A DNA stretch of 64,000 nucleotides, taken from JBLZUR01 sp048565625. Lineage in GTDB: Bacteria > Pseudomonadota > Alphaproteobacteria > Sphingomonadales > Sphingomonadaceae. A program made the position numbers and the translations under genes. Below are positions 57,043 through 64,000 of the stretch, one piece after another. Positions within the stretch are counted from its first letter, which is position 1, and each line of letters starts with the position of its first letter. The stretch lies in the NCBI RefSeq assembly GCF_048565625.1, contig NZ_JBLZUR010000002.1:2356001-2420000 (forward strand), written 5' to 3'. The notes under the pieces are model-generated. The model was not told the DNA's origin. It saw only the letters and a list, made by a program, of their open reading frames with translations, and ran no database searches.

Positions 57043-57636
57043 TCATCGGATCGGTGCGCGTGTGTTCACCCCAACATCCGCGTCGGTCTCGCCCGGAGGT
57101 GGCGGCGCGCCGCGATCCCGATAGGAGGGAAGGTCGGGCGCGTCCGCCGGCGTCGGTCGTGCCTCCAGTCGCGCAATCTCACGCTTCATCTCGGCGATCT
57201 CACGGATCTGCGCGTCGATGATGCGGTCAGCGATGAGGCGAACGCGCGGGTCTCGAATGTGAGCTCGCTCGCTGGTCACGATCGCAATCGAGTGATGGGG
57301 AATCATGGCCTTCATGTAGCTGACGTCACTGATCGTTTCTTGGCTACGCACCAGCCACAACGCGCCGGCGAAGATGATGGCTGAGCTGGCGAGTATGCCG
57401 AGGTTCGCCTGACGGTTCGGATACATGCCCCACATGAAGCCGAGCATGATGACGGCCATGGTCGCGCCCATCACCGCCGCCATCCAGGTTCGCGTCTGGC
57501 TGTATTCGACGTGGTCGAGAGCATAGGTGTTGAGGTACATGAGGCCGAACATCGCGACGGGCGACGTCGCGATCATCGCGAAGAATCTGCCATAACCCAT
57601 GCCGGCGTGCTGGCCTTGTTGCCTGTCGTGGTCCAT
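57043..57636 (-). CDS. DUF305 family membrane protein
   Basis: A 197-residue protein with three or four N-terminal helices (FFAMIATSPVAMFGLMYLNT, TWMAAVMGATMAVIMLGFMW, ILASSAIIFAGALWLV) and a C-terminal DUF305 domain. The latter includes SYMKAMIPHHSIAIVTSERA, where the HH pair is characteristic, and IIDAQIREIAEMKREIARLE. DUF305 proteins often accompany copper-handling genes; metal binding is inferred, not shown. ATG 57636 is preceded by GGGAGG. It is divergent from nothing close and near the dead integrase. Confidence 0.87.
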   Translation of the reverse strand: MDHDRQQGQHAGMGYGRFFAMIATSPVAMFGLMYLNTYALDHVEYSQTRTWMAAVMGATMAVIMLGFMWGMYPNRQANLGILASSAIIFAGALWLVRSQETISDVSYMKAMIPHHSIAIVTSERAHIRDPRVRLIADRIIDAQIREIAEMKREIARLEARPTPADAPDLPSYRDRGAPPPPGETDADVGVNTRAPIR

Positions 57637-57815
57637 CTCCACCTCCCTGTTTGCGGCGTGCTCCAACGCGCGAGATGCGTTGACGCTCATCCGGCGATGC
57701 ATGGCGAGTGACGACCTTTACGAGTATCCATCACGGAAGACCGCCACCCGCAAGATGAACAACTGTCCGGTTGTCGGAACGCACTCGCATCGCGAGCGGC
57801 CGGTACTGCGTCCGC

Positions 57816-58452
57816 TCAGACCTCAGTGCGCTCGGCAAGCTGCAAAGCATCTTCTACGTCAACGCCCAAGTATCGCACAGTGCTGTCGATCTTGGCATGG
57901 CCGAGGAGGATCTGAACGGCGCGAAGGTTGCCCGTCCCCTTGTAGATGATCGACGCCCTTGTGCGTCGAAGCGAGTGCGTCCCGTACTCCTGAGCCGGGA
58001 GGCCGATGCCGACCACCCACTCGTGCACGACGGGCATACTGGCGCGTGCTCATGTGGGCCATGTAGTCGTTGCGGCTCGGAAAAACGAAGTCGTTCAAGG
58101 TGCCGCCTCGGCGTTCCAACCATATACGCATCGTCTTGCGAGCCGTGTCCATCATTTCGAACTTCACCGGCCGCTTGGTCTTTTATTGAACGATGATCGC
58201 TGGGTCACGGACGCTCCCGCCCGACACGACATCCCCGATCCGTACTTTGACCACATTACAGCCGCGCAGTTTGCTATCGATAGCGAAGTCGAACAGTGCT
58301 CGGTCCCACAATCGCCTATGCTGGTCGAGCCAGAAGCGAATGGCCCAGACCTGCTGCTGCTTCAGCGCCCGCTTGGCGCCAATCAGTCGGCCTTCGTTCC
58401 AGGGTCGCAGTTCGTGAAGGCAGGATCCATCGACGAATGACCCATTGATCAT
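57816..58452 (-). pseudogene. Tyrosine recombinase/integrase, inactivated by a stop codon and a frameshift
   Basis: An integrase of about 210 residues in three pieces. The first reads RPWNEGRLIGAKRALKQQQV to GGSVRDPAIIVQ and meets TAA at 58183-58185, where relatives have CAA. The second continues KTKRPVKFEMMDTARKTMRI to STRQYAR. A frame change near 58030 leads to VHEWVVGIGLPAQEYGTHSL, then RRTRASIIYKGTGNLRAVQI, LLGHAKIDSTVRYLG. The last part holds the catalytic HxxR (HSLRR), the second H (LLGH) and the Tyr (VRYLG). Remnant of an integrated element. Confidence 0.85.
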
Positions 58453-58711
58453 CTCGCGCCGGAAAGGCAAGCGGCCTTATCGGCCGATCAAAGTAGATCA
58501 AGCGCGGTAAACCGGCGGTTCGAAGATGTGGTCGATGGGACGGGGTCAGGAAGCATGAATGAATGGTCGAATTTGGCGCGAATGGGACACTGCTGAGCGG
58601 CCAACATCGGTCGAGCCGGGCAATGGTCGTCGACGGAAGGCAGAAGAAGAGACAGCTTCCGAGAAGGTTAAGCGTCTGGAAGTGAAATCAGAGACTTGAT
58701 ATCGGAAATGA

Positions 58712-58996
58712 TCAGGCGAGAATAGCCGGCAGCGCCTGCCAAACTATGGCAACACCAGATATCGCCAGCCCTCCAAGCGCTACCGCGCGCATCCACTGGT
58801 CAGATGGACTCCCGGCATCACTGCGCGAAAATTTTGCAAGTAATACTGCCCCCAGCCCAAGGCAAACCACCGTCACGACAAGAGCCAGCATACGGGCGAG
58901 CATCGTGGTCAGAAACACGCTGGCAACGACGTACAGCGTGAAGAAGTGGAACGTCCAAAGGAGCAATCCGCTCAGCAGATAGGTCCAGCCGCGCAC
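58712..58996 (-). CDS. Small membrane protein at end of oxidase operon (94 aa)
   Basis: Three hydrophobic segments: WTYLLSGLLLWTFHFFTLYV, MLARMLALVVTVVCLGLGAV and AVALGGLAISGVAIVWQALP. It starts with GTG 58996, only two bases beyond the oxidase stop, so it is expressed with the oxidase. It could be a small oxidase subunit (subunit IV-like) or an assembly aid; no family is recognised with certainty. Confidence 0.68.
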   Translation of the reverse strand: MRGWTYLLSGLLLWTFHFFTLYVVASVFLTTMLARMLALVVTVVCLGLGAVLLAKFSRSDAGSPSDQWMRAVALGGLAISGVAIVWQALPAILA

Positions 58997-58998
58997 TG

Positions 58999-61530
58999 CT
59001 ATCCCCCGAAACCGCGGGTCAGTACTGCCGTCAGCGCGCCCTGTGCGGCGGCATAGATTACCCACAATACGCACAGGTCCAGGCTGTTGTTGCGCGGACG
59101 CACGATCATGGCCCGGCTGTTCCGCGCCGAAAGATAAGCCGCCATCAGCAGTCCGATGGCACCGAGGATACTTTCGAGCGACAGCAGCCCGTATACCGTT
59201 GCTCCCTGGCCGCTCGTGTCCGGGCGCAGTCCCGAGTCCAGCCAGGTCCACAGATCGGTCCCGGTGCCGAGTGCCAGGGCCAAGGCAGCGCACAGGAAGA
59301 GGACGCCGGGTGTCCAGAGTTCTGTCTTCTCGCGGGTGAGCATGCGCCGCGAGAGCCAGGCCAGGCCTGCCGCGAGTGCATAGGAAGGAAGGACGAACAT
59401 CAATCCGCCCCATCCCGCGGGCGCGACCCAGAAGCGCGGCTGAACGCCATAGAGATAGAGGAAGCTGAAGACGGCCATGACGAAGATCATGCCGACCACG
59501 ACAAGCAGGATGACCATCGCCCACCAGCCGTGGCTGGCAGGCCCCGTCACATAGGTGGGCAGGCAGATGCCGGCGCCGACATCGACTTCCTCTTCCTTGA
59601 CCAGCCGATCAGTATCCCAGAGCCAGCGCAGCACGCCCAGGATCGCCAGCACGCCGCACACCAACGAGGGAAGATAGGCTTGCACGGTCAGCAGGAGGAA
59701 GAAGCCCGCGGTGAACACCGCCGCGAGGAACGGCCATACCGAGGGGCCGGGCATGATCTGGAGGTATTGCGGCTCCGCCCGCAGCGGGCTGGTTATGATC
59801 GTCTCGCGCAGCCCGGTGGCGGAGTTCGGGAGGAAGTAGCGCCCCTGCTCCACATCGTCGGCAAGCTTGGGATCGTCCCACAGCGGCTCGCGGCTCTTCA
59901 CGACCGGTATGCTGCGGGTCGAGTAGAGCCCGGTCGGAAGCCATTCGAGCGTGGCTCCGCCATAGACGTTGCCGGCATCGTCATCCGTAGTGAATCGGAA
60001 ATTGCGGGCGAGATCGACAAGGAAGACCAGCACGCCGGCCGCCAGGATGAATGCGCCGGCGGTGGAGATCATGTTGATGACCTCCCAATCCCGGCCGGGA
60101 AGATAGGTGTAGACCCGGCGCGGCATGCCCATGAAACCGACGATGTGCATCGGCCAGAAGGTGACCTGCATACCGACGAACATCAGCCAGAAAGCCCATG
60201 CGCCGATCCGCTCCGACAGTGCACGGCTGCTCGTCATCGGCGCCCAATAATAGAACGCGGCGAACATCGGGAACACCATCCCGCCGATCAGCACATAGTG
60301 GAGGTGGGCGACGATGAAGTAGCTGTCATGCGCCTGCCAGTCGAACGGCACCATCGCCACCATGACGCCGGTGAGACCGCCGATAACGAAGGTGATGAGC
60401 CCGCCGAGCACGAACAGGGTCGGCACGTTGTAGCGCGGCTTGCCCACCGCGAACGTCGCGATCCAGGAGAAGACCTGGATGCCCGCCGGCACGCTCACCG
60501 CCATGCTCGCCGTCGAGAAGAAGCCGACCGACAGGTTCGGCATTCCGGTCGTGAACATGTGGTGTGACCAGACGCCGAAGCTGATGAAGCCGGTCGCCAG
60601 GAACGCCAGAACGATCAGGTAATGCCCGACGAGCGGCGTGCGGGCCAGCGTCGCCACCATCATCGAGACGAGGCCCGAGGCGGGCAGGAAGATGATGTAC
60701 ACCTCCGGGTGGCCGAAGAACCAGAACAGATGCTGCCAGAGCAGCGGATCGCCGCCCCGCGTCGGATCAAAGAACGGCCAGTTGAACGCGCGCTCCAGTT
60801 CAAGCAACAGCGTGCCGAGGATGACCGAGGGGAAACCGACGACGATCATCGCCCCGAACACCAGCATCGCCCAGGCATAGACCGGCATCTTGTCGAGCGT
60901 CATGCCCGGAGCGCGGGTGCGCAATACGCCGACGATGATCTCGATCGCTCCGGCAATCGCGCTGATCTCGATGAAGCCGATGCCGAGCAGCCAGAAATCG
61001 GCGTTGATGCCGGGCGAATAGGCAAGGCTGGTGTAAGGTGGATACATGAACCAGCCGCCCTCGGGCGCTAGGCCCACAAGGAGCGAGGCGAAGAAGCACA
61101 GCCCGCCGACGAAATAGGCCCAGAAGGCGTAGGCCGAGAGCCGGGGAAAGGGCAGGTCGCGGGCGGCCAGCATCTGCGGCAGCAGCAGAACCCCGATCGC
61201 CTCCACCATCGGCACGGCGAACAGGAACATCATCACCGTGCCGTGCATGGTGAAGAACTGGTTGTAGGTCTCCTGCGGCAATATGCCCTGAAGCGGCAGC
61301 GCCAGCTGCACACGCATCACCAGCGCAAGGATGCCGGCGAGCAGAAAGAAGAGGAAGGCGGTCGCGACGTAGAAGAAGCCGACATAATTATTGTTGACCG
61401 CCGTCAGCAGCGCCCAACCCTTCGGCGCGCACCAAATCCGCTCCAACTCCTTCAGCTCGTCCGGCGGACGCTCCTCCTTCGTGGGAAAGCGGTCGTAGAG
61501 TGCCGGATCGAAGCCGGTCTCCGACCTCAT
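58999..61530 (-). CDS. ctaD: Heme-copper oxidase subunit I fused to a subunit III-like domain (CoxN type)
   Basis: An 843-residue terminal oxidase subunit. Residues about 45-560 are subunit I: heme ligand in TMHGTVMMFLFAVP, the CuB-Tyr motif FFGHPEVYIIFLPASG, the CuB pair WSHHMFTTGMPN and heme ligands in HDSYFIVAHLHYVLIGGM. The D-pathway aspartate (RDLPFPRLSAYAFW) and the HPEV glutamate are kept; the K-pathway position (VATLARTPLVGH) has Arg where A1 enzymes have Lys. After a linker (about 570-640), residues 640-843 add about seven helices like subunit III. It reduces O2 to water and pumps protons. Overlaps the subunit II stop. Confidence 0.95.
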   Translation of the reverse strand: MRSETGFDPALYDRFPTKEERPPDELKELERIWCAPKGWALLTAVNNNYVGFFYVATAFLFFLLAGILALVMRVQLALPLQGILPQETYNQFFTMHGTVMMFLFAVPMVEAIGVLLLPQMLAARDLPFPRLSAYAFWAYFVGGLCFFASLLVGLAPEGGWFMYPPYTSLAYSPGINADFWLLGIGFIEISAIAGAIEIIVGVLRTRAPGMTLDKMPVYAWAMLVFGAMIVVGFPSVILGTLLLELERAFNWPFFDPTRGGDPLLWQHLFWFFGHPEVYIIFLPASGLVSMMVATLARTPLVGHYLIVLAFLATGFISFGVWSHHMFTTGMPNLSVGFFSTASMAVSVPAGIQVFSWIATFAVGKPRYNVPTLFVLGGLITFVIGGLTGVMVAMVPFDWQAHDSYFIVAHLHYVLIGGMVFPMFAAFYYWAPMTSSRALSERIGAWAFWLMFVGMQVTFWPMHIVGFMGMPRRVYTYLPGRDWEVINMISTAGAFILAAGVLVFLVDLARNFRFTTDDDAGNVYGGATLEWLPTGLYSTRSIPVVKSREPLWDDPKLADDVEQGRYFLPNSATGLRETIITSPLRAEPQYLQIMPGPSVWPFLAAVFTAGFFLLLTVQAYLPSLVCGVLAILGVLRWLWDTDRLVKEEEVDVGAGICLPTYVTGPASHGWWAMVILLVVVGMIFVMAVFSFLYLYGVQPRFWVAPAGWGGLMFVLPSYALAAGLAWLSRRMLTREKTELWTPGVLFLCAALALALGTGTDLWTWLDSGLRPDTSGQGATVYGLLSLESILGAIGLLMAAYLSARNSRAMIVRPRNNSLDLCVLWVIYAAAQGALTAVLTRGFGG

Positions 61531-62456
61531 TTCTGCGCCTGCAGGTAATCGGCCAGCGTGCCCAGTTCTGCGGCGGAAAGCATTTTATAAGGTGGCATGC
61601 GGTTGCCGGGCTTGATCGACTGGCTGTCGCCGATCCATCCCATCAGCGTGCCGCGATTGTTGGGAAGGATGCCCGCGCCGAGCGATCGCCGGGACGCGAC
61701 ATGGGTCAGGTCCGGCCCGGCTGTCCCGTTCGCATCCGTACCCGCGATCCGGTGACATGCGGCGCAACCGGTGGATCGGAACAGCGCGGCGCCTCGCACG
61801 GCAGGCTGCGGGCGCGAGATGCGGCGAGCCGCCATCATCGCCTCGAACTCGACGGGATCATGGGCGATGACGACGAAGCCCATCAGGGCGTGCGGCCCGC
61901 CGCAATATTCGGCACATTGCCCGCCGAACACGCCGGGCTTATCGGCCTGGATCGGCAGGACGTTCCGACGGCCGGGCACCATGTCGAGCTTCCCCGACAG
62001 GCGCGGAACCCAGAAGCTGTGAATCACGTCGCTGGATTCGAGTTCCAGCACCACCGGACGTCCGGCCGGGATGTGCAGTTCGTTCGCATCTAGCATGGTG
62101 GCCCGGCCCTGCCCGTCGAGATAGGCGACCCGCCACCACCACATCTCACCCGTGATGCGCACGCGCATCGCCTCGGCCGGCAGCGGTGCGGTGAGGTTCC
62201 GGGTCAGGCTCAGCCCATAGACGAGCAGCAAGCTCAGGACGATCACGGGGAAGACAATTCCGCCAATCCAGATGGCTTTGGTCCCGCCGAGCCTGCCCTT
62301 GAACGGCATGCTTCCGAACAGCGCGACCCATAGCGCCGCCAGCACGATGGTCAGCACCCCGGCGGCCATCGCTAGCAGAACCCAGCTCAAAGTCGTGATC
62401 GAACCAGCATAGGGGCCGGCAGGATCGAAGACCGGAATGATTGACGCGTCGGGCAT
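61527..62456 (-). CDS. ctaC: Cytochrome c oxidase subunit II with C-terminal cytochrome c domain (caa3 type)
   Basis: A 309-residue protein. Two membrane helices (SWVLLAMAAGVLTIVLAALW, GIVFPVIVLSLLLVYGLSLT) are followed by the CuA domain with GEMWWWRVAYL, SSDVIHSFWVPRL and the CuA ligands GQCAEYCGGPHALMGF. A c-type heme domain with CAACHRIAG and the distal methionine in NRMPPYKML follows. It takes electrons from cytochrome c and passes them to subunit I. ATG 62456 is one base after the stop of the monoheme cytochrome gene; ATGA overlap with subunit I. Confidence 0.95.
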   Translation of the reverse strand: MPDASIIPVFDPAGPYAGSITTLSWVLLAMAAGVLTIVLAALWVALFGSMPFKGRLGGTKAIWIGGIVFPVIVLSLLLVYGLSLTRNLTAPLPAEAMRVRITGEMWWWRVAYLDGQGRATMLDANELHIPAGRPVVLELESSDVIHSFWVPRLSGKLDMVPGRRNVLPIQADKPGVFGGQCAEYCGGPHALMGFVVIAHDPVEFEAMMAARRISRPQPAVRGAALFRSTGCAACHRIAGTDANGTAGPDLTHVASRRSLGAGILPNNRGTLMGWIGDSQSIKPGNRMPPYKMLSAAELGTLADYLQAQK

Positions 62457-62457
62457 A

Positions 62458-62826
62458 TCAGCGATCGCCCGTGGCATAGAGATAGGCGGCGACATCGCGC
62501 GCTTCCGCATCGCTCAGCGGCATCGCCGGCATTGTAGTGCCAGGCAGCACGGCTGGGGCGTCGCGAATGAAGGCGGCGAGCGTGTCGGCGCGGTTCGGCA
62601 ATCTGCCGGCAATGAGTCCCTGATCGGCAAATCCCTCCAGCGAAGGACCACTCTGTCCGCGGGGCCAGCGAAGGCCAGGAATCACATGACATGCGCCGCA
62701 GCCGGCGCGTTCGATCGCCTCCAGCCCACGCTGGACGTTCGCCTGCGGCATGTGATGCACCTCGTCAGGCGGCGGTTTGCATGCGGGAGTCAGCAGCAGC
62801 GGCAAGAGAGCGCGAATGATCTGCAA
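62458..62826 (-). CDS. Monoheme c-type cytochrome lipoprotein
   Basis: A 122-residue exported cytochrome c with a short signal containing the lipobox-like LLLTPAC (so probably lipid-anchored), a heme-binding CGACHVIPG near residue 40 and a distal-methionine candidate in PGTTMPAMPLSDAEARDVAA. The start is taken as TTG 62826 after AGGGGG; the longer open frame upstream lacks coding character. It probably donates electrons to the caa3-type subunit II encoded next. Confidence 0.82.
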   Translation of the reverse strand: MQIIRALLPLLLTPACKPPPDEVHHMPQANVQRGLEAIERAGCGACHVIPGLRWPRGQSGPSLEGFADQGLIAGRLPNRADTLAAFIRDAPAVLPGTTMPAMPLSDAEARDVAAYLYATGDR

Positions 62827-62903
62827 CAATCCCCCTATCCCGCCGGCAGCTTTCGCGGCCACGCCTTGGAACAGTTCGAAACGGGGGCGGTTCCCACAAC
62901 ACG

Positions 62904-63707
62904 ATGGTTTCAGCACGCATAGCCTTGATGGGCGTGGCGACATTCGCCCTGTCGGCATGCGGCCAGGTCGAGCGGAATGCGGCCGACCAGTTCACCGCGA
63001 CGGGTAAACTCATCGCCTTGAGCGGGGGCGATGCCGGCGCATCGAATGCCTGCATGACTTGCCACGGCATCGATGGACACGGAAACGGCGCGGGGACGCC
63101 GCGGCTGGCCAGCCTCGATCGTGGATATATGGCGGCACAGCTTGAAGCCTATGCGAGCGGACGCCGACAGCATGCCGAAATGGCTTCGATCGCCCGCAGG
63201 CTTACTGCGGACCAGCAGGACGCCGTCTCGGCATATTACGCGGCGATGTCATTCGCGCCCGAGCCATCTTCCCGAAACAAGCCTGCCAATCTTGCGGCGG
63301 CGCTCTACCACCGCGGCGACCCGGCCCGAGGGTTGGCGTCCTGCGCTTCGTGCCATGGGGAGCGGGGCGAAGGAGTGGGCCTGGCGAACCCGCCTCTCGG
63401 CGGTCAGCCCGCAGCCTATCTTGCTGAACAGCTTGATCTGTGGCGGGCGGGGAAGCGGCGGAGCGATCCGCAGAACGTGATGCTCCAGATCAGCCGAAAG
63501 CTGTCTCGCCAGGAGTCTGTGGCTCTCGCGGCTTATGCGGCTCGCCTCCCCGCGGGTCCTCCGCATCGGGGATTTCCGGCAGCATACCCCGTAGGACATC
63601 GTGACGGTCCCAGAAATGGTGCTTCAGTGCCGCCGCCACGTGCAGTGGAATGGTCAGAAGCAGGGCGAGAACCAGCACATGATGCACATCCTCGGCCACG
63701 TCCATGA
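62904..63707 (+). CDS. Diheme c-type cytochrome (c4-like), 3' end overlaps convergent gene
   Basis: A 267-residue exported cytochrome with a lipoprotein-like signal (ALMGVATFALSACGQ) and two heme-c sites, CMTCHGIDGHGNG near residue 50 and CASCHGERGEGVG near residue 147, in two similar halves ending MASIARRLTADQQDAVSAYY and MLQISRKLSRQESVALAAYA. After residue 210 the sequence is proline/arginine-rich and antisense to cytochrome b561 for 218 bases, so the real stop may have been lost by an indel. It is divergent from the oxidase operon. Confidence 0.88.
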   Translation: MVSARIALMGVATFALSACGQVERNAADQFTATGKLIALSGGDAGASNACMTCHGIDGHGNGAGTPRLASLDRGYMAAQLEAYASGRRQHAEMASIARRLTADQQDAVSAYYAAMSFAPEPSSRNKPANLAAALYHRGDPARGLASCASCHGERGEGVGLANPPLGGQPAAYLAEQLDLWRAGKRRSDPQNVMLQISRKLSRQESVALAAYAARLPAGPPHRGFPAAYPVGHRDGPRNGASVPPPRAVEWSEAGREPAHDAHPRPRP

Positions 63708-64000
63708 TCTGCCAGCGTAGTGTCAGCGGCAGCTCGTGGAATGGCAGCTGCGGCCAGGGTACGAACCCGGCCAGATAAAGCGGTCCCGGTTCGGCGATCG
63801 ACGACCACATCGCCCAGCCGCTCAAAGGCAGGCCGAAGAACGCAATGTAGAACACATAATGTAATGCATAGGCGATCCGCGTCTGCCATCCCTGCTTGTC
63901 GGCGTCGTTGACCGGACCGGGGATCATGAGCCGCCAGCCGAAGCGCGCCAAGGCGAGCAGCAGGATCGGCAGCCCGACCATGCTGTGAACCTCATAGCCG
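63490..64000 (-). CDS. Cytochrome b561 family protein, 5' end beyond window
   Basis: The C-terminal 170 residues of a diheme membrane cytochrome. Helices visible are MVGLPILLLALARFGWRL, IAYALHYVFYIAFFGLPLSG and DVHHVLVLALLLTIPLHVAA. Candidate heme histidines are in GYEVHSMVG, YALHYVFY, EDVHHVLVL and IPLHVAAALKHHF. The frame stays open past position 64000. It exchanges electrons between quinones and periplasmic partners, fitting the neighbouring cytochromes. A polar tail after DRHDVLRGMLPEIPD overlaps the diheme cytochrome gene. Confidence 0.9.
   Translation of the reverse strand, partial: GYEVHSMVGLPILLLALARFGWRLMIPGPVNDADKQGWQTRIAYALHYVFYIAFFGLPLSGWAMWSSIAEPGPLYLAGFVPWPQLPFHELPLTLRWQIMDVAEDVHHVLVLALLLTIPLHVAAALKHHFWDRHDVLRGMLPEIPDAEDPRGGEPHKPREPQTPGETAFG

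Overview
The window looks like chromosomal DNA of a GC-rich alphaproteobacterium, most likely a Sphingomonas-type member of the Sphingomonadales. Pointers are the PEPxxWA-CTERM exported protein, the frmA-purU-fghA formaldehyde operon, the recombinase/DUF2924/DUF3489 triad, a GTTC-N7-GTTC LexA-type site and the strongly GC-biased codon use. This assignment is inference from gene content; no rRNA gene is present.

Left part (1-31.4 kb) is mostly housekeeping. It holds a truncated dcp-like peptidase, a lipoprotein, plsC with a frameshifted tail, an RTX calcium-binding protein, miaB, an osmolyte ABC permease/binding-protein fusion, a PEP-CTERM protein, a candidate sRNA with a strong terminator, and an HPP protein. 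A TPP riboswitch precedes thiC, which carries a palindromic repeat inside its reading frame. Then come parDE, a glycosyltransferase/phosphoesterase pair, a phospholipid-type methyltransferase, an OmpA protein, an aminotransferase divergent from psd, the formaldehyde operon, ftsE-ftsX-ydcF, a zinc-ribbon membrane protein, a MATE exporter and tRNA-Leu(GAG). Two AT-richer stretches (6.8-7.7 and 13.1-14.1 kb) encode related, unnamed two-helix membrane proteins; one copy is frameshifted.

Middle part (31.4-35.2 kb) is a mobile-element module beside tRNA-Leu: a large serine recombinase, DUF2924, DUF3489 and small orphan genes.

Right part (35.2-64 kb) is accessory in character. It holds a sorbosone-dehydrogenase-like/PEBP fusion, NhaA followed by a K+ channel with an RCK domain, SLC13 and CPA1 transporters broken by frameshifts, DUF389, DUF421 and DUF202 membrane proteins, a glutamine amidotransferase divergent from a cysteine-rich flavodoxin-fold protein, tamA-tamB, an N-formylglutamate amidohydrolase facing two transglutaminases, DUF305, and a dead tyrosine integrase. 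The window ends in a respiratory cluster: a fused subunit I+III oxidase, a caa3-type subunit II, two c-type cytochromes and cytochrome b561. Much of this segment handles ions, pH, redox and envelope assembly.

Five single-copy genes are broken by one- or two-base indels (near 2466, 6942, 40085, 46955 and 46419), and a small gene (14.2-14.5 kb) and the integrase (58 kb) carry both a frameshift and a stop. Either the sequence contains uncorrected indels or this strain is losing genes; reads would decide.
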